Below are positions 20,770 to 30,365 of a DNA stretch of 64,000 nucleotides, one piece after another. Under the pieces are notes generated by a model, which saw nothing but the letters and a program-made list of their open reading frames with translations, did not search any database and was not told the origin of the DNA. The stretch is from Kluyvera sichuanensis. Its GTDB lineage: Bacteria; Pseudomonadota; Gammaproteobacteria; Enterobacterales; Enterobacteriaceae. The DNA lies in NCBI RefSeq assembly GCF_014218705.1, contig NZ_JABBJF010000003.1, positions 300,966 to 364,965 of the forward strand, given 5' to 3'. The position numbers were made by a program, and so were the translations under genes. How positions within the stretch are numbered: position 1 is the stretch's first letter; every line of letters begins with the position of its first letter.

Positions 20770-22254
20770 ATGATTGGAGTGATATTGGCCGCTGGAGTAG
20801 GTTCTCGATTGAGACCGATGACTAATGATAAACCTAAATGTTTGGTCACAGTTGCGGGCAAGCCTATATTGGATTATCAACTTAATTCATACCGGAATGC
20901 AGGAATTAAAGATATATATATCATTGTAGGCTATGAAGGTGAAAAAATAAAGAATCATTGTAAGCATATTCGTGATTTAAATATTACAATAGTTGAAAAT
21001 GAAATTTATGAAGATACAAATAATATGTACTCACTGTATCTTTTAAAGAAATATATCAGAGGCAAATCATTTATACTGAATAATGCTGATTTGGCTGTTC
21101 GAGATGATCTAGTTAAAAACCTAGTTTCAGATGCGCGAGATAATCTGATCGCTGTTGATATAGGTCTATATAATGATGAATCGATGAAAGTAGCTGTTAA
21201 CGAGGATGGATTCATATCAGATATATCTAAAAACATTGAAAGCAATTTATCAATAGGTTGTTCAATCGATTTCTATAAATTTTCTTCAGTGTCATCAAGT
21301 CGATTTGTTGATGAAATGGAGCGAATTATAGTTCAGGAAAATAATAAAAAAGATTGGACCGAAATTGCAATGCAGAGATTATTTCGCTCGCAGGAACTTG
21401 TTTTTCAGGCCTATGATATTGATAAAATGCCCTGGGTCGAAATTGATAACTATGATGATTTGGCTGCAGCAGATAAAATTTTTTCGCAACTAAATAAAAA
21501 ACTGGCTGACTATCAGTGTTATTGCTTTGATCTAGATGGGACTGTTTATGTCGGGAATAAAGTACTAAGTAATGTTGTTAATACAATTAATCACATTAAA
21601 AATGAAGGGAAAATGGTTCGTTTTTTATCAAATAACTCCTCCAAAAGCAAACATGAATATTATAAGAAATTGATTGGATTTGGTATAAAGTGTGATATTA
21701 GCGATATTAATTTATCTACGGATAGCGTGATTGCTTTTTTGAAGAGTACAGAAGCTAAAAAAGTATATGTCTTGGGTACCAATGGATTAATTAGTGATCT
21801 AGTTGAGGCAGGTTATAAAATATCTGAAGACGACCCTGACTTTATTATCGTTGGCTATGATACAGAACTGACCTATTCTAAGCTTATGACAACATGTAGA
21901 TTAATTAACAAAGGGGTAGATTATATTGCTACTCACTGTGATGTCTTCTGCCCTTCTGAATGTGGGCCAATACCAGATGCAGGAGTTATTATTGATATGT
22001 TGAGTTCAACTACGGGAGTTTATCCTTATAAAATATTTGGAAAGCCAAATATTGATCTGATTCAGAATATATCAAAAACTGTAGATAAAAAAAACATGGT
22101 CATGATTGGAGATAGGCTTTATACAGATATAAGAATGGCGGTAGATGCTGGGATAGACTCAGTATTAGTGCTATCTGGGGATACGAAACGTGAAGAAATT
22201 GAAAAAAGTGAAATACAACCGACATATATATTAAAAGAGTTTAATTTGAATTAA
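20770..22254 (+). CDS. Fused nucleotidyltransferase-HAD phosphatase (O-antigen precursor enzyme)
   Basis: 494-residue two-domain cytoplasmic protein. Residues 1-240 form a sugar/choline-phosphate nucleotidyltransferase domain resembling LicC: ILAAGVGSRLRPMTNDKPKC at 5-24, NNMYSLYLLK, and a C-terminal WVEIDNYDDL. Residues about 252-494 form a HAD-IIA hydrolase of the NagD type: nucleophile motif FDLDGTVY, FLSNNSSKS, and GDRLYTDIRMA. The likely product is a CDP-activated small alcohol such as glycerol, because the next gene encodes a glycerophosphotransferase; the exact substrate cannot be read from sequence. First gene after the JUMPstart leader, with a GGAG site. AT-rich codon use, unlike galF. 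Confidence 0.8.
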   Translation: MIGVILAAGVGSRLRPMTNDKPKCLVTVAGKPILDYQLNSYRNAGIKDIYIIVGYEGEKIKNHCKHIRDLNITIVENEIYEDTNNMYSLYLLKKYIRGKSFILNNADLAVRDDLVKNLVSDARDNLIAVDIGLYNDESMKVAVNEDGFISDISKNIESNLSIGCSIDFYKFSSVSSSRFVDEMERIIVQENNKKDWTEIAMQRLFRSQELVFQAYDIDKMPWVEIDNYDDLAAADKIFSQLNKKLADYQCYCFDLDGTVYVGNKVLSNVVNTINHIKNEGKMVRFLSNNSSKSKHEYYKKLIGFGIKCDISDINLSTDSVIAFLKSTEAKKVYVLGTNGLISDLVEAGYKISEDDPDFIIVGYDTELTYSKLMTTCRLINKGVDYIATHCDVFCPSECGPIPDAGVIIDMLSSTTGVYPYKIFGKPNIDLIQNISKTVDKKNMVMIGDRLYTDIRMAVDAGIDSVLVLSGDTKREEIEKSEIQPTYILKEFNLN

Positions 22255-22285
22255 AATATCAATTATAGCAAGGTCATGATATCAA

Positions 22286-23476
22286 ATGAGCTTGCTATCG
22301 AGAAAAAAAATGAAAGAAAATTTAAAATCTATATTAAATTTTATTTTATCCACAATAAGCTATTTTATTCCTAAAAATAAGAATAGAGTTTTTTTTAAAA
22401 GTAAACCGGACTATGCTGGGAATGGTAAAGCACTTAGCGATTATATATACAATAAACAAATGTCATATGAAATCATATGGTCGTTAGGTAATTGTTATTT
22501 TGATAAAAAGGATAAGTATTATTTCAAATGTGTAAGGAAAGGAACAATAAAAGAACTGTATTATTACTTTACTAGTAAAATTGTTGTGACAACACACAAT
22601 GAAATGATTGGAGCAAGTTCAAAAAATCAGGTTTATATTAGTCTATGGCACGGTATGCCATTTAAAAAAATAGGATATTTAGGTGAATTTGATTATATAG
22701 GGATGAAAGACTATTCAGCTACTCGTATTGCAACATCAGAAATTATGCGGTCTATTATATCTGCTAGTTTCAGAGAGAAAGCAAATGAAATATATGTGAC
22801 TGGACAACCACGGAATGATTTTCTATTTAAACCATTAAAAATTGAAGAGCTAGGTTTAAATATAAGTCGCCAGAAGAAAATATTATTGTATGCGCCAACA
22901 TTCAGAATAAATGATGAAAATATAAAATATTCAGATGGTGACTGTATCAGTGATGATAATTTCCTGCGGGTAAAGGATTTTTCTATCAAAGAGTTAGATT
23001 TATTTTTACTCAAAAATGATTATCACCTTATACTAAAGCTACATCCTTATGAAGAAAACTATTTTAAAAATATAGAGAGCTTAACATCAAATATAACAAT
23101 TATAAAAACAAATACGCTATTAAATCATAATATTGATGTTAATCAATTGTTGGCAATTGCAGATATACTAATTACTGACTATTCCTCTATGTTTTTTGAT
23201 TATTTGATCTTAAATAGACCAATTGTTTTTTTGGTTCCTGATGTTGCTAATTATAGGAAAAGCAGAGGTGGGTTTACACTGGAACCTTTTGATTTTTGGA
23301 CTCCAGGGCATAAAGTTGAAAATCAGACATCATTGCTTGAAGTATTGCTTATATTGCAAAAAGCAAATGATCCATATAAGGATAAAAGAATGCAAGTAAA
23401 TTCGCTAATAAATTATTATAATGATGATCAAAATAGTAAAAGGGTTGTTGAACTGATGAATAGTAAATTATTATGA
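22286..23476 (+). CDS. CDP-glycerol glycerophosphotransferase family protein (TagB/TagF-like)
   Basis: 396-residue protein of the family that transfers glycerol phosphate (or similar polyol phosphates) from a CDP-alcohol to a glycan. Diagnostic motifs are SLWHGMPFKKIGY, LKLHPYEEN and ITDYSSMFFDYLILNRP followed by VFLVPD. An N-terminal hydrophobic segment (LNFILSTISYFIP) suggests inner-membrane attachment. It probably decorates or links the O unit with a polyol phosphate. The ATG at 22286 is the longest reasonable start; an in-frame ATG at 22310 is an alternative. The next gene overlaps its end by four bases. Confidence 0.82.
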   Translation: MSLLSRKKMKENLKSILNFILSTISYFIPKNKNRVFFKSKPDYAGNGKALSDYIYNKQMSYEIIWSLGNCYFDKKDKYYFKCVRKGTIKELYYYFTSKIVVTTHNEMIGASSKNQVYISLWHGMPFKKIGYLGEFDYIGMKDYSATRIATSEIMRSIISASFREKANEIYVTGQPRNDFLFKPLKIEELGLNISRQKKILLYAPTFRINDENIKYSDGDCISDDNFLRVKDFSIKELDLFLLKNDYHLILKLHPYEENYFKNIESLTSNITIIKTNTLLNHNIDVNQLLAIADILITDYSSMFFDYLILNRPIVFLVPDVANYRKSRGGFTLEPFDFWTPGHKVENQTSLLEVLLILQKANDPYKDKRMQVNSLINYYNDDQNSKRVVELMNSKLL

Positions 23477-24579
23477 TCTATTTATTTTTAGGTGATATTA
23501 GCGCAAAAGGAGGCGTTGAGAGGGTTACCATATCTTTAGCAAATGGGTTAGCTAAACATTATGAAGTAACAATTGTCAGTTTATATAAAAACCAAGAGGA
23601 ATTATCATTTTTTCCAGTTAAAGATGTCAATGTTTTGACTCTGAACAAAAATGAAATTAGCATGTACAATCGGAGGCTTGGTTTTTTGAAAGGAGGGCTT
23701 TTTGATATTAAATATATTAACAGAAAACTGAAGGAGTTAAATCAGTTAAATATTAATATAACAAAAAAAGATATTTTTATATCTTGTGATATAAAAATGT
23801 CGATTCTATTGTATCGATTAAATAGAAAATATGATGCTAGAATAATAGCTATTGAACACTTTGAGCATGATGTAGGGAATTTTATTTTAAAAAAAATAAG
23901 AACATTGTTATACCCGAAGTTATCAGCTGTAGTTTCATTAACTGATGAAGATAGTATTAAATATTTATCATGGTTACCAAAGAATAAACATAAAATAATC
24001 CCTAATATAGTTTATAAACAAGAGTCAGTAATTTCTAGAATTTCTCCCATTACATGTAGCTCTAAAATTGTTCTAGCGATTGGAAGACTTTCATATCAAA
24101 AAGGTTTTGATCTTTTGCTAGAAGCATGGGCGCGAGCTAACACAGATGGTTGGTTTTTGAGAATTATTGGTGATGGGGAAGAAAAAGATAACCTTATTAA
24201 CCAAGCTTCAAAGTTGAAAATAGAGAATTATGAAATAATTCCATTTCAGAATGAAATTGAAATGCAGTATGCGAAAGCTGAAATTTTTATTTTGTCATCA
24301 AGGTTTGAAGGTTTAGGAATGGTCTTGGTCGAGGCCCTTAGCCATGGCTTAGCATGTATTAGTTATGATTGTCCTGCGGGCCCAAAAACAATTATTAACA
24401 ATGGGAATGGAATATTAGTTCCTGTTGGAAATATAGATGAACTAGCAAGTTCTATATCTTATTTGATGAATAATGATAATGTTCGGAATGAAATGAAAGA
24501 GAAAGGTATATTGTCAATAGAGCGGTTTAGTGAAAAAGCTGTTATTGCTGAATGGAGGCTAATGTTAAATGAGCTCTAA
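23473..24579 (+). CDS. Glycosyltransferase family 4
   Basis: 368-residue GT-B glycosyltransferase, one of four GT4 enzymes in the locus. The N-terminal domain opens with the glycine-rich loop GDISAKGGVERV. The donor domain has LAIGRLSYQKGFDLLLEAW, the E-x7-E motif in RFEGLGMVLVEAL, and DCPAGP, a pattern common in N-acetylhexosamine or galactose transferases of the AmsD type. Donor and linkage cannot be assigned. It overlaps both neighbours by a few bases (ATGA-type coupling). Confidence 0.85.
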   Translation: MIYLFLGDISAKGGVERVTISLANGLAKHYEVTIVSLYKNQEELSFFPVKDVNVLTLNKNEISMYNRRLGFLKGGLFDIKYINRKLKELNQLNINITKKDIFISCDIKMSILLYRLNRKYDARIIAIEHFEHDVGNFILKKIRTLLYPKLSAVVSLTDEDSIKYLSWLPKNKHKIIPNIVYKQESVISRISPITCSSKIVLAIGRLSYQKGFDLLLEAWARANTDGWFLRIIGDGEEKDNLINQASKLKIENYEIIPFQNEIEMQYAKAEIFILSSRFEGLGMVLVEALSHGLACISYDCPAGPKTIINNGNGILVPVGNIDELASSISYLMNNDNVRNEMKEKGILSIERFSEKAVIAEWRLMLNEL

Positions 24580-25627
24580 AAAAAATAAATATGATGCAGT
24601 ATTTATAACAAATATACCTGCGTTTTATAAAGTTAATTTGTTTAACGAGTTGAATAAATTAATTAATATATATGTAATATTTATATCTGAAAAATCGAAC
24701 ATAAGAGAAAATGATTTCTATGGTTTTAATATTGATTTTGAACATTGCTTTTTAAATTCTAAGAGCTATGAAAACAGAAGTAAAATCAAGACATTTTTTT
24801 ATTTGATAAAAAAAATATTATTTATTGATTATAAAATGATTGTTTATTCTGGATGGGAGACTCGTGAGGCCACCATTTTGTCATTTTTGAGTAAGCGAAA
24901 AAAAAATGCCATTGTCATTGAAAGTAGTATTATGGAGACTAAAATAACAGGTTTAGCTTGGTTTTTGAAAAAATTAGCTATAAATCGAATGTCAAAAGCA
25001 TATCCTTCAGGAATTTTACAGCAAAAAATATTAGATGAAGCTGGCTTCAAGGGAGAGAGCATCGTTACTCATGGTGTGGGTATAACTAATTATCAAAAAA
25101 AACAAAATAATAATAAAAAAATATATTACGATAAACAACATTTTAAATTTATATACATAGGTCGACTCTCAAAAGAAAAAAATATTGAGATGCTCATTGA
25201 TGTTTTTTCAGTACTACCATATGAATTAACGATTATTGGTGATGGTGATTTGAAAAGCACACTCGAAAATAAAGCCACTAAAAATATTAAATTTGAGGGA
25301 TATGTAGAAAATAGGAACGTAATTGCGTATTTAAAAAATCATAATTGTTTTATCCTTCCATCAGTTTCCGAACCTTGGGGATTGGTTGTAGAAGAGGCTC
25401 TAATTGCGGGATTACCTATAATCGTTAGCAATAAAGTTGGATGTCACTGCGACTTAATTGATAATACAAATGGACTTATCTTTGATGCAAAAAATCCAGA
25501 CTCTCTAAAACAAGCAATTGAGAACATGGTTGATAATTATACGCGCTTTAATTGTGGTGCTTCGATGTATGATGGTACGATAATGGCAAAACGTCAAATT
25601 AACTCATATTTGAGTAGTATTAAATGA
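24569..25627 (+). CDS. Glycosyltransferase family 4
   Basis: 352-residue GT-B glycosyltransferase. Donor-domain landmarks are YIGRLSKEKNIEMLIDVF, IIGDGDL and the E-x7-E element in SVSEPWGLVVEEALIAGLP. The N-terminal third is lysine- and isoleucine-rich, with a basic hydrophobic segment (KIKTFFYLIKKILFI) that may lie on the membrane. It starts inside the last codons of the previous gene and ends in an ATGA overlap with the flippase. Sugar specificity unknown. Confidence 0.83.
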   Translation: MSSKKNKYDAVFITNIPAFYKVNLFNELNKLINIYVIFISEKSNIRENDFYGFNIDFEHCFLNSKSYENRSKIKTFFYLIKKILFIDYKMIVYSGWETREATILSFLSKRKKNAIVIESSIMETKITGLAWFLKKLAINRMSKAYPSGILQQKILDEAGFKGESIVTHGVGITNYQKKQNNNKKIYYDKQHFKFIYIGRLSKEKNIEMLIDVFSVLPYELTIIGDGDLKSTLENKATKNIKFEGYVENRNVIAYLKNHNCFILPSVSEPWGLVVEEALIAGLPIIVSNKVGCHCDLIDNTNGLIFDAKNPDSLKQAIENMVDNYTRFNCGASMYDGTIMAKRQINSYLSSIK

Positions 25628-27021
25628 GTGGAGATAGCAAGACTGTTAAGGATTTTTATAATTATTTTTTGGGTGATTTGCTCGTAAAAGGATTTATGTT
25701 TCTCTCATTGCCATTGTTGTCTAGAATCATGAGTTCAGATGATTATGGGCGAATGTCATTAATTAATGCAGCGGTAATGATACTATATGTATTTATTAGT
25801 CTGAATCTACAGAATGCGATTCTTAATTCTTATATGAAGCAGGATGTTGATTTCCCAAGTTACCTAGGAACTGTTTTAATTGGACTTACCATAGTTCAAT
25901 TTATACTTATCATTGGATGTTTATTCTTTTCTAAACCGTTATCTCAAATATTGGCAATCACAGAGTATGATTTGCATTGGGTAATTATTATATGTGTGTT
26001 GTTAAGCTACATATACATATATACTAGTTATTTACAAGGTGCAAGATTAAGCAATGACTTTGTGAAAATAAATGTTGTGAGTAAGGTTTCTGAGGTTTTT
26101 TTAATATTCATCATTGCATTTTTTTTACAAAACGATAAATACTTATCAAAAGTTTTATCTCAACTGATTGTGAGTTTGCTATTATTTATTTTTGTAATAA
26201 ATAAAATAAGAAAAATTGCTGTTTTCAAATTTAATATAAAATATTTTGTCTCGGCAGTGGCTTTTAGTGCTCCACTTATTGTCCATGTGCTTTCTAATTC
26301 TCTCCTTTCGCAAGCCGATAGATTGATCATTGCGAGAGAATTAGGAACAAGTGCTGCAGGTATATATTCTTTTGCTTATAATATTGCTATGGGAATTATT
26401 GTTGTTATTATGGCATGGAATTCATCATGGCAACCTAGATTATATAGACTTTTAGATTCGAATAATCATTTAGATATTAGAATAAATGTTTATAAAAGTT
26501 CATTCGTAGTGGCTGTTTTAACGCTAATGGCTATGCTTTATTCAAAGGAAATGGTTGTTGTGCTAGCTGGGAATGCTTATATGGATAGCATTTCTATTAT
26601 ACCGATTATTATTTTAGGCAATGCACTTATACATATATATTTATGTTATGTGAACTTTACTTTTTATATGAAAAAAACACTTTTAATTTCTATGGGCACA
26701 GTAAGTGCAATGCTGATTAATGTAGTCCTAAATTACTATCTAATTCCAGTGTACGGCATTTCTGGTGCAGCATGGGCTACTGTCTTTTCATATCTAGCAC
26801 TTTCATTATTCCATTATTTCATTGTATCCTTGATACTTAGGAAAAGAATAATTAGTATATTTTTACTGATTGGTTTTTCTAGCTTACTATTACTGTTTTA
26901 CTTTATTGTTCGATACCTTAATGAGATAAATGAAGTAAAGAGTATAATAATAAAGTTATTTATTACTACTGTCATCGCAATAGCTGTGTATAAAAAAAGA
27001 CATCTTTGTAAATTTGAATAG
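25624..27021 (+). CDS. wzx: O-antigen repeat-unit flippase Wzx
   Basis: 465-residue polytopic membrane protein of the polysaccharide transporter/MOP superfamily with about 12 predicted membrane helices. The N-terminus (DFYNYFLGDLLVKGFMFLSLPLLS) and the segment SLLSQADRLIIARELGTSAAGIYSFAYNIA are typical of Wzx and oligosaccharide flippases. It should move the finished undecaprenyl-linked O unit to the periplasm. It has no long central periplasmic loop as expected for Wzy, so it is not the polymerase. Confidence 0.85.
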   Translation: MSGDSKTVKDFYNYFLGDLLVKGFMFLSLPLLSRIMSSDDYGRMSLINAAVMILYVFISLNLQNAILNSYMKQDVDFPSYLGTVLIGLTIVQFILIIGCLFFSKPLSQILAITEYDLHWVIIICVLLSYIYIYTSYLQGARLSNDFVKINVVSKVSEVFLIFIIAFFLQNDKYLSKVLSQLIVSLLLFIFVINKIRKIAVFKFNIKYFVSAVAFSAPLIVHVLSNSLLSQADRLIIARELGTSAAGIYSFAYNIAMGIIVVIMAWNSSWQPRLYRLLDSNNHLDIRINVYKSSFVVAVLTLMAMLYSKEMVVVLAGNAYMDSISIIPIIILGNALIHIYLCYVNFTFYMKKTLLISMGTVSAMLINVVLNYYLIPVYGISGAAWATVFSYLALSLFHYFIVSLILRKRIISIFLLIGFSSLLLLFYFIVRYLNEINEVKSIIIKLFITTVIAIAVYKKRHLCKFE

Positions 27022-27096
27022 ATATGAGACTTTATTTTTAATTGCAGCGATGATCTTTATGAATGAAGTAATAAATTAAATAGCTAGGATTGAATA

Positions 27097-28203
27097 ATGA
27101 AATTAATGATAAATGCTAGTAACTTATATGTAGGTGGGGGAGTGCAGGTCGCTGTATCTGTTATCGACGAACTTACGCAGATAAAAACCGATTTTATAGC
27201 AGCTGTATCTCCTATAGTCATGTTACAGTTGGGGGATGAGTCGAAGAGTAAATGCATTCTGATAGACTCATCACCATCAAAGATATTAAATTTTAAGGCT
27301 AGAAAGCAACTAGACTCTCTTGTCTTGAATAATAACATAACAATCGTATTTACAATTTTCGGGCCTAGTTATTGGAGCCCAAAAAATGTAAAACATGCAG
27401 TTGGTTTCGCTTTGCCTTGGTTAATTTACGATACGAGTAAAATTATGCCAAAACTCTCATTACCAGCAAGGATGAAAACTCGCTTATTGAAATTTCTTCA
27501 ACCGTATTTTTATAGAAAAAATGCAGATATTATTTTTACAGAAACGGAAGATGTCAAAAATAGAGTAGTAAAGCTTTTAAGTATTTCTGAATGCAATGTA
27601 CATACTGTTTCTAATACACTAAATGCTATATTTAAAGACTTATCAGCATATGACCATAGCGTAATAAAAAGACTGCCAACCAAAAAAGATAATGAAATAT
27701 GGCTTTTAACTATCACCCACAATTATCCACATAAAAATCTAGGTGTGATCAGTAGACTGGTTGAACTTTTGCCAGAAAATTTTAAATTTGTACTTACGGT
27801 GCCAACATCATTTACCAATGTGATACCTGAACATTTAAAAAAAAGAGTTATTGTTGTCGACACTGTCTCTGTTAAACAGTGTCCAGTACTTTATCAGTTA
27901 TGTGATGCCCTTTTCCTGCCGACGCTTTTAGAATGTTTTAGTGCGTCTTATTTAGAAGCAATGTTTATGGAACGACTTATACTAACCTCTGATTTATCGT
28001 TTGCCCATACGGTATGTCATAATGCTGCAATTTATTTTGATCCATATGATGAGAATGATATTGCCGATAAAATTAAAACTGCATTCAGTAGTGAAGAATT
28101 ATTTCTGGGCAAAATCGAAGATGGAATTAAACAGTATAAAAAATTCCCTTCATCTAGAGAGCGAGCGGTCAATTATTTAACTTGCCTTTCCAAGCATGCC
28201 TAA
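27097..28203 (+). CDS. Glycosyltransferase family 4
   Basis: 368-residue GT-B protein of the O-antigen locus. It has the glycine-rich N-terminal loop (NASNLYVGGGVQVAVSVIDE), a central hinge segment ITHNYPHKNLGVISRLVELL, and an E-x7-E element in PTLLECFSASYLEAMFMERL. Specificity unknown. It is separated from wzx by 75 bases with an AGGATTG ribosome site and from fnlA by 22 bases, so it sits at the join between the strain-specific genes and the fnl module. Confidence 0.8.
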   Translation: MKLMINASNLYVGGGVQVAVSVIDELTQIKTDFIAAVSPIVMLQLGDESKSKCILIDSSPSKILNFKARKQLDSLVLNNNITIVFTIFGPSYWSPKNVKHAVGFALPWLIYDTSKIMPKLSLPARMKTRLLKFLQPYFYRKNADIIFTETEDVKNRVVKLLSISECNVHTVSNTLNAIFKDLSAYDHSVIKRLPTKKDNEIWLLTITHNYPHKNLGVISRLVELLPENFKFVLTVPTSFTNVIPEHLKKRVIVVDTVSVKQCPVLYQLCDALFLPTLLECFSASYLEAMFMERLILTSDLSFAHTVCHNAAIYFDPYDENDIADKIKTAFSSEELFLGKIEDGIKQYKKFPSSRERAVNYLTCLSKHA

Positions 28204-28225
28204 TTATTTGTATTAAGGAGTTATA

Positions 28226-29260
28226 ATGTTTACTGACAAGATTTTGTTGATAACTGGTGGTACTGGTTCATTTGGTAATGCTGTCTTGGAACGTTTTTTA
28301 AATACCGAAATAAAGGAAATTCGGATATTTTCCCGAGATGAAAAAAAACAAGATGATATGAGGAAAAAGTATAATAATGAGAAGTTAAAATTTTATATTG
28401 GCGATGTAAGAGATTATTTAAGTGTTCTTAATGCAAGTCGCGGTGCTGACTATATATATCATGCGGCAGCTTTAAAACAGGTTCCATCATGTGAATTCCA
28501 TCCAATGGAAGCAGTTAAAACAAATGTAATAGGTACAGAAAATGTTCTTGAATCTGCTATCGCGAATGAAGTAAAGCGTGTTGTTTGTCTGAGTACTGAC
28601 AAAGCCGTTTATCCAATTAATGCAATGGGAATTTCGAAAGCCATGATGGAAAAAGTTATGGTTGCAAAATCTCGTAATGTTAATAGCAAGAAAACAGTTA
28701 TTTGTGGTACTCGCTATGGAAACGTGATGGCATCTAGAGGGTCAGTTATCCCATTGTTTGTTGATCTAATTAAAGAGAAAAAACCTTTAACTATCACTGA
28801 CCCAAATATGACCCGTTTTATGATGACATTAGAGGATGCAGTAGATTTAGTTCTATATGCATTTGAACATGGTAAAAACGGTGACATTTTTGTACAGAAA
28901 GCACCTGCTGCGACAATAGAAACATTGGCTATCGCACTAAAAGAACTGTTAAAAGTTCAGGAGCATCCGGTAAATATTATCGGCACACGTCATGGGGAGA
29001 AGCTCTATGAAGCATTATTAAGTAGAGAAGAAATGGTTGCTGCTGTTGATATGGGAAATTACTATTGTGTACCACCAGATCTTCGTGACTTAAACTACGG
29101 AAAGTATGTAGAACATGGTGATAGCCGTATATCTGAAGTTGAAGATTATAACTCACATAATACACAACGACTTGATGTAGATGCGATGAAAATTTTGTTA
29201 CTGAAACTACCTTTTATTCAAGCATTATGTGCTGGTGAACAATACGAATTGGACTCATAA
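28226..29260 (+). CDS. fnlA: UDP-GlcNAc 4,6-dehydratase / 5- and 3-epimerase FnlA
   Basis: 344-residue SDR enzyme that starts UDP-N-acetyl-L-fucosamine synthesis from UDP-GlcNAc. The NAD-binding loop is ITGGTGSFGNAV at residues 9-20. The family catalytic segment has TDKAVYPINAMGISK in place of a plain YxxxK. It is very close to E. coli O26-type FnlA across its length. The strong AAGGAG site before the ATG begins the fnlABC-wbuBC module. Confidence 0.94.
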   Translation: MFTDKILLITGGTGSFGNAVLERFLNTEIKEIRIFSRDEKKQDDMRKKYNNEKLKFYIGDVRDYLSVLNASRGADYIYHAAALKQVPSCEFHPMEAVKTNVIGTENVLESAIANEVKRVVCLSTDKAVYPINAMGISKAMMEKVMVAKSRNVNSKKTVICGTRYGNVMASRGSVIPLFVDLIKEKKPLTITDPNMTRFMMTLEDAVDLVLYAFEHGKNGDIFVQKAPAATIETLAIALKELLKVQEHPVNIIGTRHGEKLYEALLSREEMVAAVDMGNYYCVPPDLRDLNYGKYVEHGDSRISEVEDYNSHNTQRLDVDAMKILLLKLPFIQALCAGEQYELDS

Positions 29261-29261
29261 A

Positions 29262-30365
29262 ATGAAAATCCTCATTACTGGAGCAGATGGATTTATTGGC
29301 CGTAATCTAAGTCTTTTTCTCCTTGAGGCTGGATATAATGATCTAATTGAAATAACACGAAATTCGACAGAAGATGAATTAATTAGTGGACTATGCTCGG
29401 CTGACTTCATTTACCATCTTGCCGGCATTAATCGTCCGAAGGACGACAATGAATTCGTTACTGGAAATGACGATTTCACCAAACGAATAGTTAATATTTT
29501 GTTTGAGAACAATAAAATTACTCCCATTATGTTTAGCTCTTCCATTCAGGCTGGATTTGATAATGCTTATGGAAAAAGCAAGGCAGCAGCTGAAAAGCAT
29601 ATTGAAAAATATGCTTCAATTTCTGGCGCTAAACATTATATTTATAGATATCATAATATTTTTGGTAAATGGTGCAAACCTAATTATAATTCATTTGTTT
29701 CAACATTTTGCTACAATATTGCAAGGGATATGGACATATCGATCAATAACCCACAGGCATCGGTAAACCTTATTTATATTGATGATGTATGTTCTGATGC
29801 AGTAAACCTTCTTTCAGAGAATACAGATAGTGGGTATAAACAGATTAAACCTGTTTATACAAAAACTGTGGGTGAAGTTGCTGATTTAATAATTAGGTTT
29901 AAAAAAAGTCGGACAACATTGTTAATTGACGAGGTTGGATCTGGTTTTGTACGTGCACTATATTCTACATGGTTAAGTTATCTTCCTGCTGATCAATTCG
30001 CTTATAAGGTACCTTCATACGCTGATCATCGTGGTGTTTTTTGCGAAATGTTGAAAACCCATACGTCTGGGCAATTTTCTTTTTTTACTGCCCATCCCGG
30101 GGTAACTCGTGGTGGACATTATCATCATACAAAAAACGAGAAGTTTTTGGTGATCAATGGTAAGGCATTGTTCAGATTTGAAAACATTGTCACAAAAGAA
30201 CGTTATGAATTAATTATTTCTTCTGATGAATTTCAGGTTGCTGAGACTGCCCCAGGTTGGAGTCATGATATAACAAATGTTGGCGATGATGTTCTCATTG
30301 TAATGCTTTGGGCAAATGAGATTTTTGATCGTGAAAAACCAGATACTATCGCGAGACCACTATAA
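29262..30365 (+). CDS. fnlB: UDP-L-FucNAc biosynthesis reductase FnlB
   Basis: 367-residue bifunctional-looking protein. The N-terminal SDR domain (ITGADGFIGRNLSLFLLEAG) is followed by a C-terminal cupin-like part (ADHRGVFCEMLKTH, HPGVTRGGHYHHTKNEKF). It reduces the 4-keto intermediate made by FnlA. The ATG at 29262 is two bases after the fnlA stop and gives the normal family start MKILITGADGFIG; longer in-frame starts lie inside fnlA. Its stop overlaps fnlC (TAATG). Confidence 0.92.
   Translation: MKILITGADGFIGRNLSLFLLEAGYNDLIEITRNSTEDELISGLCSADFIYHLAGINRPKDDNEFVTGNDDFTKRIVNILFENNKITPIMFSSSIQAGFDNAYGKSKAAAEKHIEKYASISGAKHYIYRYHNIFGKWCKPNYNSFVSTFCYNIARDMDISINNPQASVNLIYIDDVCSDAVNLLSENTDSGYKQIKPVYTKTVGEVADLIIRFKKSRTTLLIDEVGSGFVRALYSTWLSYLPADQFAYKVPSYADHRGVFCEMLKTHTSGQFSFFTAHPGVTRGGHYHHTKNEKFLVINGKALFRFENIVTKERYELIISSDEFQVAETAPGWSHDITNVGDDVLIVMLWANEIFDREKPDTIARPL

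Noticed and set aside
25624..27021. Possible Wzy polymerase
   Set aside because: Evenly spaced helices and SLLSQADRLIIARELG-type segment are those of a Wzx/MOP flippase; no large periplasmic loop.
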